5,435 nt of DNA from an uncultured Bdellovibrionales bacterium. GTDB taxonomy: Bacteria > Bdellovibrionota > Bdellovibrionia > Bdellovibrionales > UBA1609. Under the pieces are notes generated by a model. That model saw only the letters and a list, made by a program, of their open reading frames with translations, made no database searches and was not told the origin of the DNA. The DNA is taken from the NCBI GenBank assembly GCA_937980625.1, contig CALJPJ010000140.1:1-5435 (forward strand), given 5' to 3'. The position numbers and the translations under genes are program-made. Positions 1 to 5,435 of this stretch are shown piece after piece (position 1 is the first letter of the stretch; every line of letters starts with the position of its first letter).

Positions 1-1251
1 ATAAACCGCAAAAAACAACGCCTACAAAGAGAGCTTTCTTTTCTTAACTCTGAAAAAGACAAATTAAAAAAAACAAGGTCCTCATACCAAAAATTAAAAA
101 GTAGCTATATTACTAACTTAAAAAAAATAGTTGGCCCCGAAACTACAGATATTAAAAATAAATTAAAACAAGACATTGAAAATGACACTAAAACTAAGGC
201 CATTAAATGGTCTCAAGACTTTGAAGAAGAAACAGAACGCAATTCTGAGAGAACAGCTCGCAGAATTTTAGATATAGCTCTTAACCGCTTTGCTCGCCCC
301 TACTGCCCAGAACGTGGAATTCAATATGTTAACCTTAAAAATGAATCCACTAGAAATAAAGTTTTTGGCCAAGATCGTATAAATTTAAAACTTATTGAAA
401 AAGAATGTGGCGTTGACTTAATTTATAATGAAGAAATGAATTCCATATCAGTCTCTGGCTTTGACCCTGCCAGAAGAGAACTAGCTCGTGCAAGCCTTGA
501 GCGACTACTTAGTGAAAAAAATATCACGGAAAAATCTATTAACACTTTAATTTTTAAAACTAAAAAATCACTGTTTAAAAAAATAAAAACTGACGGCACG
601 AAACTATTTAAAAGTTTAAAAATACGTGGTGTTAACCCAAATATTATAAATATGATGGGAGCTCTTCGTTATCGCTACTCTTATGCACAAAACCAGTACT
701 TTCACTGTAGTGAGGTTGGTTTTTTATGTGGGCTACTTTCAGCTGAGCTCAATTTAAATATATACAGCGGAAGACGTGCAGGTGTTTTACATGACCTCGG
801 CAAAGCAATGGACCACAGTATTGATGGTGGACATGCTGTTATCGGTGCCGATTTCATTGAAAAAAATGGCGAAAAAGAAGAGATTGTCCACGCAGTTCGA
901 GCTCATCATTATGATGTGCAACCCAGCACTCCCCTTTGTTTTTTAGTAATAGCTGCAGATGCTCTTTCTGGAGCAAGACCAGGGGCTCGAAGATCAACAG
1001 CTGATGCTTATATGCAAAAAATGGGACAACTGGAAGAAATAGGCAACAGCTTTGATGAAGTCATTGATACCTTTATTATGAGTGCCGGACGAGAAGTTCG
1101 TGTTCAAGTTGATTCCAAAAAAGTAGACGACCTAACTGCTGTGGAGTTAAGTAAAAAGGTTGCCAAGAAAATTGAAGAGCAATGTAACTACCCCGGCCTT
1201 ATCAAGGTTACTGTAGTTAGAAAAATTCAAGCCATCGAAACGGCCAAATAA
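1..1251 (+). CDS. rny: Ribonuclease Y, 5'-truncated by the window edge
   Basis: RNase Y is a membrane-anchored endoribonuclease that starts decay or processing of many mRNAs. The frame is open from base 1 to the TAA at 1249-1251 (416 codons). The first in-frame ATG (436) lies inside the KH domain, so it is not the start; the real start is left of the window. Compared with a usual length near 520, about 100 residues are missing, including the membrane helix. Fragment residues 1-95 are a Lys/Glu/Gln-rich coiled coil. Residues ~95-165 are the KH domain, ending in the family-typical SGFDPARRELAR. Residues ~220-330 are the HD domain: His235, His264-Asp265 (LHDLGKAMDH), His302-His303 (AHHYD) and Asp320 (AADALSGARPGARR) are all present. 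The C-terminus YPGLIKVTVVRKIQAIETAK closely fits the family. Oddity: the KH GXXG loop reads GQDR at residues 123-126. Identity is secure; how well it binds RNA is open. Confidence 0.95.
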   Translation: MNRKKQRLQRELSFLNSEKDKLKKTRSSYQKLKSSYITNLKKIVGPETTDIKNKLKQDIENDTKTKAIKWSQDFEEETERNSERTARRILDIALNRFARPYCPERGIQYVNLKNESTRNKVFGQDRINLKLIEKECGVDLIYNEEMNSISVSGFDPARRELARASLERLLSEKNITEKSINTLIFKTKKSLFKKIKTDGTKLFKSLKIRGVNPNIINMMGALRYRYSYAQNQYFHCSEVGFLCGLLSAELNLNIYSGRRAGVLHDLGKAMDHSIDGGHAVIGADFIEKNGEKEEIVHAVRAHHYDVQPSTPLCFLVIAADALSGARPGARRSTADAYMQKMGQLEEIGNSFDEVIDTFIMSAGREVRVQVDSKKVDDLTAVELSKKVAKKIEEQCNYPGLIKVTVVRKIQAIETAK

Positions 1252-1252
1252 A

Positions 1253-2281
1253 CTACTGATCTAAAGCACAATCATAAGATAGGCTCACATCAACACCAGC
1301 TGGAATCCCAGGATTTAACCTTAATCTATTTTTTACAATTGAAGTCTCAAAACTCATTCCATTACTAGCAGTTAATTTTACATCACCTAATGGGTCACAC
1401 CTCAATGTAAGATCGGCTAAAGTTTTTTGAATATTCTCACTAATTTTTGATAACTGTCCGGCATAGTCTGACAAGCAAATGTCCCCTAATATTCCTCCTG
1501 TGAGCTCTACCAAGTCTTCATGAAAGCGTCCTTCTTGTCTCATGGCCACATAACAATCTGAAACCCCTTTTTGCTTAACAATGGCATTCACTGTAAAGGC
1601 TGATTGTGGCATCACCTGATTAGCTAAAGCCTTTAAGTTTGCTGGGTAGTTTGATGCTTCCAACTGGATACCCCAGTAAGCAAAATAAGACCTTGCTTCA
1701 AAGTCACAGTGGTCAGCACAACTTAACTCATCTTCATCAGACAAAATCACAACCTCTAATGGTATATTTTTTCTAAAACAGTCAGAATTTAAATGACTAG
1801 AAATCATATGATAAGCTGCTGATATCGGCTCCTCTACACCTGAACCTCTATAATTTTTAATTTGATCAACTGTTTTCATGAAAACACTAGATGCATTTTG
1901 TGTTTTATTATTAATAGCCACATCACCATTAGACCAGCGATTTGCCACACCAGAACGAAAAACATCTTCATCGGCAATTGTATGACATATTTGATAATCA
2001 ACGCCATTTAGCTCTAAGTTTTCTATAAACCCATTCATTCGACTTGCTAACATAGCATTTTCTTCGTCCATAGATTCAGAAGTATCAAAAACAAATAGTA
2101 TATCTGTTTTCTTTTGTATTTCTGGATTTTTTGCACTTTCAGATACTGAATATGTAGTGCATTTTTCATCATTACAAACTACACCACTTGCTAGTAAAGC
2201 CTGTTCATCAGATGAATTAAACTGTGTTTCTGAACAGCTTATAGATAATATTGCCACAACTAATAATAAGACTTTGCTCAT
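1253..2281 (-). CDS. vWA-domain lipoprotein, cysteine-rich
   Basis: This is a predicted envelope lipoprotein of 342 residues with a von Willebrand factor A domain; its specific role is unknown. Residues 1-15 are a hydrophobic signal peptide ending in a lipobox-like LSIS-Cys16. Position +2 is Ser, not Asp, which under the Lol rule favours the outer membrane (inference). The vWA domain spans about 58-290. It opens with a hydrophobic strand and the metal-site motif DTSES (66-70). GSGVEEP (146-152) follows, then VILSDEDE (178-185), where Asp182 fits the later MIDAS aspartate. The usual MIDAS threonine is not evident. Ten cysteines besides Cys16 (36, 41, 99, 168, 188, 192, 243, 269, 295, 337) suggest disulfides in an oxidising compartment. 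Residues ~292-342 look like a small beta-rich tail. The start is fixed by the signal peptide and a strong Shine-Dalgarno sequence. The gene stands alone, converging on rny. The family call is firm; the ligand is unknown. Confidence 0.87.
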   Translation of the reverse strand: MSKVLLLVVAILSISCSETQFNSSDEQALLASGVVCNDEKCTTYSVSESAKNPEIQKKTDILFVFDTSESMDEENAMLASRMNGFIENLELNGVDYQICHTIADEDVFRSGVANRWSNGDVAINNKTQNASSVFMKTVDQIKNYRGSGVEEPISAAYHMISSHLNSDCFRKNIPLEVVILSDEDELSCADHCDFEARSYFAYWGIQLEASNYPANLKALANQVMPQSAFTVNAIVKQKGVSDCYVAMRQEGRFHEDLVELTGGILGDICLSDYAGQLSKISENIQKTLADLTLRCDPLGDVKLTASNGMSFETSIVKNRLRLNPGIPAGVDVSLSYDCALDQ

Positions 2282-2439
2282 ATTGATCCCCTCCCCGAGG
2301 CGTAATTACTAGCTATATATTGCAATGGCTTTGCCAAGTTTTGTCACTTCTACTGTTAAATTCAGTAGTTATAGTGTCCAAAATTTATACAGCTGAACAA
2401 AGAAAACACACAACAGTAAGGTGAATTTAAAATCTAAAT
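2282..2439 (-). promoter_or_regulatory. Spacer with presumed promoter of the vWA lipoprotein gene
   Basis: These 158 bases separate the end of the transporter gene from the lipoprotein gene start, both on the minus strand. I see no credible ORF. TTGGCA (minus strand, near 2333-2338) resembles a -35 box and TATATA (near 2315-2320) a -10 box, but they are only about 12 bases apart, so no well-spaced sigma70 promoter can be named. A 6-bp perfect inverted repeat, CTACTG-N7-CAGTAG, lies at 2350-2368 and could be an operator or chance. A promoter is likely here because the upstream gene has an end hairpin and the spacing is large for an operon; its exact place is unknown. Confidence 0.35.
2288..2296 (-). 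promoter_or_regulatory. Strong Shine-Dalgarno site of the vWA lipoprotein gene
   Basis: On the minus strand this reads GGGGAGGGG and contains a perfect GGAGG core 8 bases before the ATG at 2281-2279. It stands out as a G-rich run in an AT-rich window and fixes the start codon. It is much stronger than the sites of the other two complete genes, which suggests efficient translation of the lipoprotein. Confidence 0.8.
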
Positions 2440-2447
2440 TTAACCTT
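2418..2447 (-). terminator. Weak AT-rich hairpin at the end of the SIS/MFS operon
   Basis: AAGGT and AATTTA at 2418-2429 pair with TAAATT and ACCTT at 2435-2447, with a 5-base loop and a small asymmetric internal bulge. The stem covers the transporter stop codon (TAA, minus strand, 2442-2440). The sequence that follows in the direction of transcription is T-rich but broken by G and C (ACTGTTGTGTGTTTTCTTTG), so it is not a textbook intrinsic terminator. It may be a weak terminator or a 3'-end stabilising hairpin. Confidence 0.35.
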
Positions 2448-3750
2448 TGCTAATATATTGCTTAAATGCAGCCCTAAACTGTTTTTCATAACAAAAAAAC
2501 AATATAAAAATAACTGTAAAAATTAGCATTATAGCAAATAGAATTTCATTAGAGTTCTTACCCGTCTTGTTTAAAACAATAATTATAACACTTGCAATGA
2601 CCATAAACAGAGCATTCATAATATTATTAACAGCAATTACCCGTGACAATGTACCTTTTTTTGATTGATCTTGCACATAAGCATACAAAGGCACAATATA
2701 TATTCCACCAAAAAACGAAATTAAAATAAAATCTACTATTATTCGGTAGTGAGATGAGTCTGCAAAAAACATCCCTAAATTTTTAACCTCTTCACTATTA
2801 AAAATTAAACCTTTATTGTAAAAATAAAAGTCGCATACTGAAATTAAAATTCCAATAACTCCAATGGGAACTAAACCTAATTGTACTTTGTGCCCAGATA
2901 GTTTACCACTTAATAAAGAGCCAGCTCCAATACCAAAAGTAAATAATGCTAAAAATAAAGTCACAACTGATTCATTACCATTGAGCATCTTTTGACAATA
3001 AGTGGGCAAAACAGTAAGTAGTGCTGCTCCAAAAAACCAAAAACAAGATATTAAAATAACAGCATTAAACACTTTACCTTGCCCAGATAAGACTTTAAGC
3101 AAATTTATATGACCCCCAAAAATATTTACTCCCACTTTAACATCCGTATCTTTTTGCTCTAAAGACGGCTGCAAAAAACTAAACAGAATACCTACTATGG
3201 CCACGAAGCATAAAACTACGCCATATAATGACCAGGAGTTCATCTTAGACAATACTCCCCCACCAATTGTTCCCAGTAAAATCGCTAAAAAGGTTCCAAA
3301 CTCAACATAGGAAGTGGCATTAGATATATCCTTTCGATCTACTAAATCTGGGATAATACTAAACTTTACTGGGCCAAAAAAAGACGATTGCATACCCATT
3401 AAAAAAATAGTCACAATAAGTAATAAATAATTTTCAGATAAAAAACCAAAAGTTGCAACTAGCATCACTAATAGTTCCCAACACTTTGTCACTTGAATGA
3501 CTTTTACTTTATTGTACTTATCGGCTAATAAACCGGAATATGGAGAGAACAAAACAAAGGGTAAAATAAAAACTGCACCCACAATTGCTATTAAATTTTG
3601 CGAGTTAACTCCGAATATTTCTATACCTTTATAGGCAATTAAAATAACTAATAAGTTTTTTATAATATTATCATTCATTGCGCCAAGAAACTGAACCCAA
3701 AAAAATGGATAAAACTTTTTATTTTTAAATACACTGTGAATTAAGTTCAT
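2440..3750 (-). CDS. LplT-like major facilitator superfamily transporter
   Basis: This is a predicted 12-helix inner-membrane permease of 436 residues. It resembles the MFS family of the lysophospholipid flippase LplT and the MFS part of Aas-type fusion proteins. From memory of E. coli LplT, matching segments are WVQFLGAMNDN (18-28), the MFS motif-A loop SGLLADKYNKVKV (72-84), FFGPVKFSIIPDL with ISNATSYVEFGTFLAILLGTIGGGVL near 124-167, and FFGGIYIVPLYAYVQDQSKKG with AVNN near 346-376. There is no fused acyltransferase or AMP-binding domain. The ATG at 3750 is supported because the next Met (25) falls inside the conserved QFLGAMNDN motif. Its start overlaps the end of the SIS gene by 26 bases, so it is the second gene of an operon and probably translationally coupled; AAGAGAG (3760-3754) sits just before the ATG. 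The lysophospholipid substrate is inferred from family only; another amphipathic or sugar substrate is possible given the partner gene. Confidence 0.85.
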   Translation of the reverse strand: MNLIHSVFKNKKFYPFFWVQFLGAMNDNIIKNLLVILIAYKGIEIFGVNSQNLIAIVGAVFILPFVLFSPYSGLLADKYNKVKVIQVTKCWELLVMLVATFGFLSENYLLLIVTIFLMGMQSSFFGPVKFSIIPDLVDRKDISNATSYVEFGTFLAILLGTIGGGVLSKMNSWSLYGVVLCFVAIVGILFSFLQPSLEQKDTDVKVGVNIFGGHINLLKVLSGQGKVFNAVILISCFWFFGAALLTVLPTYCQKMLNGNESVVTLFLALFTFGIGAGSLLSGKLSGHKVQLGLVPIGVIGILISVCDFYFYNKGLIFNSEEVKNLGMFFADSSHYRIIVDFILISFFGGIYIVPLYAYVQDQSKKGTLSRVIAVNNIMNALFMVIASVIIIVLNKTGKNSNEILFAIMLIFTVIFILFFCYEKQFRAAFKQYISKG

Positions 3751-5275
3751 GTTCTCTCTTTATATTGTGAAAAATCTCCAGCACCATTGATCTGTCTTTT
3801 TTTAAATCAATTGCAAAAATAGCTTCAACTATTTCTTCATAAGATTTATTAATTCCTTCTGCTTTTAAAAAGTAATCCACATACCTCGCTGTGCGATCAA
3901 TTAATTTACCGTTACTAGGGCTCACCCAAGTCATTAAGTTATGTTCATAACGCCTTAGCCGACCCATAATTAAAGTCGAATGAGTATTGAGTAAAATTTT
4001 TAATAAAACTTGAATCCAGTGCGGATGAATTTTTTTAGGTAAATCAATTTTAAACTTTAAATCATTTAAGTTCCATAAAATAAAATCACCACCGTCTTTA
4101 ATTAAAAAACTATTTTTTGAAGAGCTCAACTCTTCTCTTTTTTTTATCGCCCCATGGCTAAAATCAAAGCTATTTAAGTATGATGCTGACACTCTGTGCA
4201 TTGAATCTGACCAATCAAGTGGTCGAGGCGGTCTAATTAACAATTGCCTCCAAGCTTCAGCAGAACTTTTTGCACCGTTTATACAAATATAACACAAAGA
4301 TAAAGGCAAACTTAGATCACTAGGATGTTCAAAAGGTTTCATACTAAACGTGGGAGCCCGTTCGGTAGTATCAGTGAAGGTATTTAGGGCAAACTTAGAA
4401 TCCACAAAATAAGTTAAGCGTTCAAAATTTACATAAATCGCAGATTCTTTTTCAATAAATTGTTTTAAAAAACTTAAGTCAAATTTTGAGTAGAAGTTAT
4501 TAAATAGCTTTAACTCAGTGGCAGAATTCCCCTTTTTATCTTGAAATAGAGCCATTGAAATAAATGCTTGTAAAATAGTACTGGCTTGCATCCTCGTACT
4601 TCCCGCAACTCCCATACAACCGCAGTATAATTCTACCGGATGAATTTTATTATGAGTAATAATCTCTCGAGATCTATCAATATTTTTAACTAATACTTCC
4701 GTTGGATTACAATACAAATAGTAACACTTGTGCTTACTTATTTTTGTTGCTTCTTGGGCTGCACCAATAACAATTGGGGTTTCTCCCCCTTCTGTAGAAC
4801 AAATTAACAAATCCTCTTCAGTAAAACCTAAATCGTTTAAGTGCCTAGCTCCATAACTCAACTCATCTTCGAAACCTTCAACCGATTGCACCAACGCAAT
4901 ATCACCACCAGACATGAATGAAACCACTTGCCCTTTTTTTTCTGGGTAACAAGAATTCCAAATGCTCTCAATCAATAAAGATAAACGACCAGTTGCACCG
5001 CACCCAAAGATAAATACACGGCCACCACTATTAAAAACTTCTTTAATTTTTTCCGATAACTTATTAACTTCCCCTGTTTTTTGCGCTAAAACTTGAAAAA
5101 CGTTTAAGTCTAATTTTTTTAAAATATCAACAGCCTGTAAAAGATCATTCTTAGATAAATCAGACAAGTTCCATGTGTCTGGATGTGATTTTTCAGTAGG
5201 TAAAATACCAAGCTTAAATTTATGGCATTGCTTTAAATAATCACTACTATTTTTAAAACCTAAATCACTAGACAT
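3725..5275 (-). CDS. Double-SIS protein related to MurQ and glucokinase regulatory protein
   Basis: This is a 516-residue cytosolic protein of the MurQ/GCKR sugar-phosphate-binding family; its ligand is unknown. Residues 25-85 match the MurQ N-terminus (LPTEKSHPDTWNLSDLS). SIS domain 1 (~70-245) carries GCGATGRL (91-98), SGGDIALVQSVEGFEDE (122-138), STEGGETP (160-167) and GSTRMQAST (225-233). Residues ~275-420 look like a second, degenerate SIS domain (TDTTERAPTF, 301-310). Residues ~425-490 (LLNTHSTLIMGRL, NLMTWVSPSNGKLIDR) match the helical end of MurQ and GCKR. MurQ is about 300 residues and GCKR about 625, so this layout is nearer GCKR. Ile105 lies where MurQ has its first catalytic Glu (in DASE); the second Glu is kept (Glu133). 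MurNAc-6-phosphate etherase activity is therefore doubtful and a regulatory or binding role is plausible. It is the first visible gene of the operon with the LplT-like transporter. Its Shine-Dalgarno site is poor (AAGATA, 5286-5281). Confidence 0.85.
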   Translation of the reverse strand: MSSDLGFKNSSDYLKQCHKFKLGILPTEKSHPDTWNLSDLSKNDLLQAVDILKKLDLNVFQVLAQKTGEVNKLSEKIKEVFNSGGRVFIFGCGATGRLSLLIESIWNSCYPEKKGQVVSFMSGGDIALVQSVEGFEDELSYGARHLNDLGFTEEDLLICSTEGGETPIVIGAAQEATKISKHKCYYLYCNPTEVLVKNIDRSREIITHNKIHPVELYCGCMGVAGSTRMQASTILQAFISMALFQDKKGNSATELKLFNNFYSKFDLSFLKQFIEKESAIYVNFERLTYFVDSKFALNTFTDTTERAPTFSMKPFEHPSDLSLPLSLCYICINGAKSSAEAWRQLLIRPPRPLDWSDSMHRVSASYLNSFDFSHGAIKKREELSSSKNSFLIKDGGDFILWNLNDLKFKIDLPKKIHPHWIQVLLKILLNTHSTLIMGRLRRYEHNLMTWVSPSNGKLIDRTARYVDYFLKAEGINKSYEEIVEAIFAIDLKKDRSMVLEIFHNIKREHELNSQCI

Positions 5276-5435
5276 AAAAATATCTTAACAAATTGCTAAC
5301 TAGCTGCATAATTTTTTATTTTAAATAGTCTAGTTTCTATTTTATAACACAAATTAACTACTCTCTTCTGTTACTAGTATTATAAAATCTTTAGGCTTTG
5401 GCTTGTTTTCTGCTCTGACTTAAAACAAGCGACAT
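5276..5435 (-). promoter_or_regulatory. Upstream region of the SIS/MFS operon with a TATAAT box
   Basis: These 160 bases precede the SIS gene and are very AT-rich near the gene. On the minus strand a perfect TATAAT lies at 5384-5379, about 100 bases before the ATG. No good -35 box sits 16-18 bases before it. A second A/T-rich box, TATAAA, lies near 5346-5341. Either could be a -10 element, giving a 5' leader of some 60-100 bases. No complete gene is visible. The last ~45-55 bases are open in two minus-strand frames and could hold the end of another gene, but nothing recognisable is there. Confidence 0.3.
5401..5430. repeat. 9-bp perfect inverted repeat with 12-base loop
   Basis: GCTTGTTTT (5401-5409) and AAAACAAGC (5422-5430) are exact reverse complements. 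Neither strand has a T-run after the stem, so it does not look like an intrinsic terminator. It lies just upstream of the TATAAT box of the SIS/MFS operon, where an operator could sit. A repeat of this size could also arise by chance in AT-rich DNA of this length. Confidence 0.4.

Noticed and set aside
436..1251. A complete 271-residue HD-domain protein starting at the ATG at 436
   Set aside because: The frame is open back to base 1, and the residues before this Met form the coiled coil and first half of the KH domain of RNase Y. The Met is internal.
2320..2345. Small hairpin TGGC-TTT-GCCA in the lipoprotein upstream spacer as a terminator
   Set aside because: The stem is only 4 bp, and the following AGTTTTGTC is not a clear T-run. 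No plus-strand transcript is expected to end there.
3725..5275. Annotation as a standard MurQ etherase
   Set aside because: The protein is about 200 residues too long and Ile105 replaces one catalytic Glu, so the enzyme name would overstate what the sequence supports.
5391..5435. Short minus-strand reading frame starting ATGTCG at the right edge and ending TAA (14 codons)
   Set aside because: It is too short, has no recognisable sequence, and a second minus-strand frame (to the stop at 5380-5382) is open as well. It might be the tail of an upstream gene, but nothing supports either frame.

Overview
The window is a low-GC (roughly one third G+C by eye) bacterial chromosomal segment. It carries four protein-coding genes and no RNA genes, insertion sequences, CRISPR arrays or long repeats. 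A lipobox protein with a von Willebrand factor A (vWA) domain of the kind common in predatory and delta-type Gram-negatives, a divergent RNase Y, and the AT-rich codon use together suggest a Gram-negative such as a low-GC member of the Bdellovibrionota. That placement is an inference from gene style, not a proof.

Layout: (1) Bases 1-1251, plus strand, are the 3' four-fifths of an RNase Y gene (rny). The frame is open from base 1, so the start codon, membrane anchor and first part of the coiled coil lie left of the window. (2) Bases 1253-2281, minus strand, encode a cysteine-rich vWA lipoprotein with a strong Shine-Dalgarno sequence. Its stop codon is one base from the rny stop, so the two genes converge with no intergenic room. 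(3) Bases 2282-2439 are a non-coding spacer holding the upstream region of the lipoprotein gene and a weak hairpin at the end of the next gene. (4) Bases 2440-5275, minus strand, form a two-gene operon. The first gene encodes a 516-residue sugar-isomerase-fold (SIS) protein related to MurQ and to the animal glucokinase regulatory protein. The second gene overlaps it by 26 bases and encodes an LplT-like major facilitator transporter. (5) Bases 5276-5435 are apparently non-coding upstream sequence with a TATAAT box and a 9-bp inverted repeat.

The genes do not form one obvious pathway. RNase Y acts in RNA turnover, the vWA protein is an envelope lipoprotein, and the SIS/MFS pair is co-transcribed and probably translationally coupled. 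The two most interesting points are both lost motifs. The SIS protein has a GKRP-like two-SIS layout, and one of the two MurQ catalytic glutamates is replaced by isoleucine, so it may sense a sugar phosphate rather than cleave MurNAc-6-phosphate. The RNase Y has a broken GXXG loop in its KH domain while its HD catalytic residues are intact.
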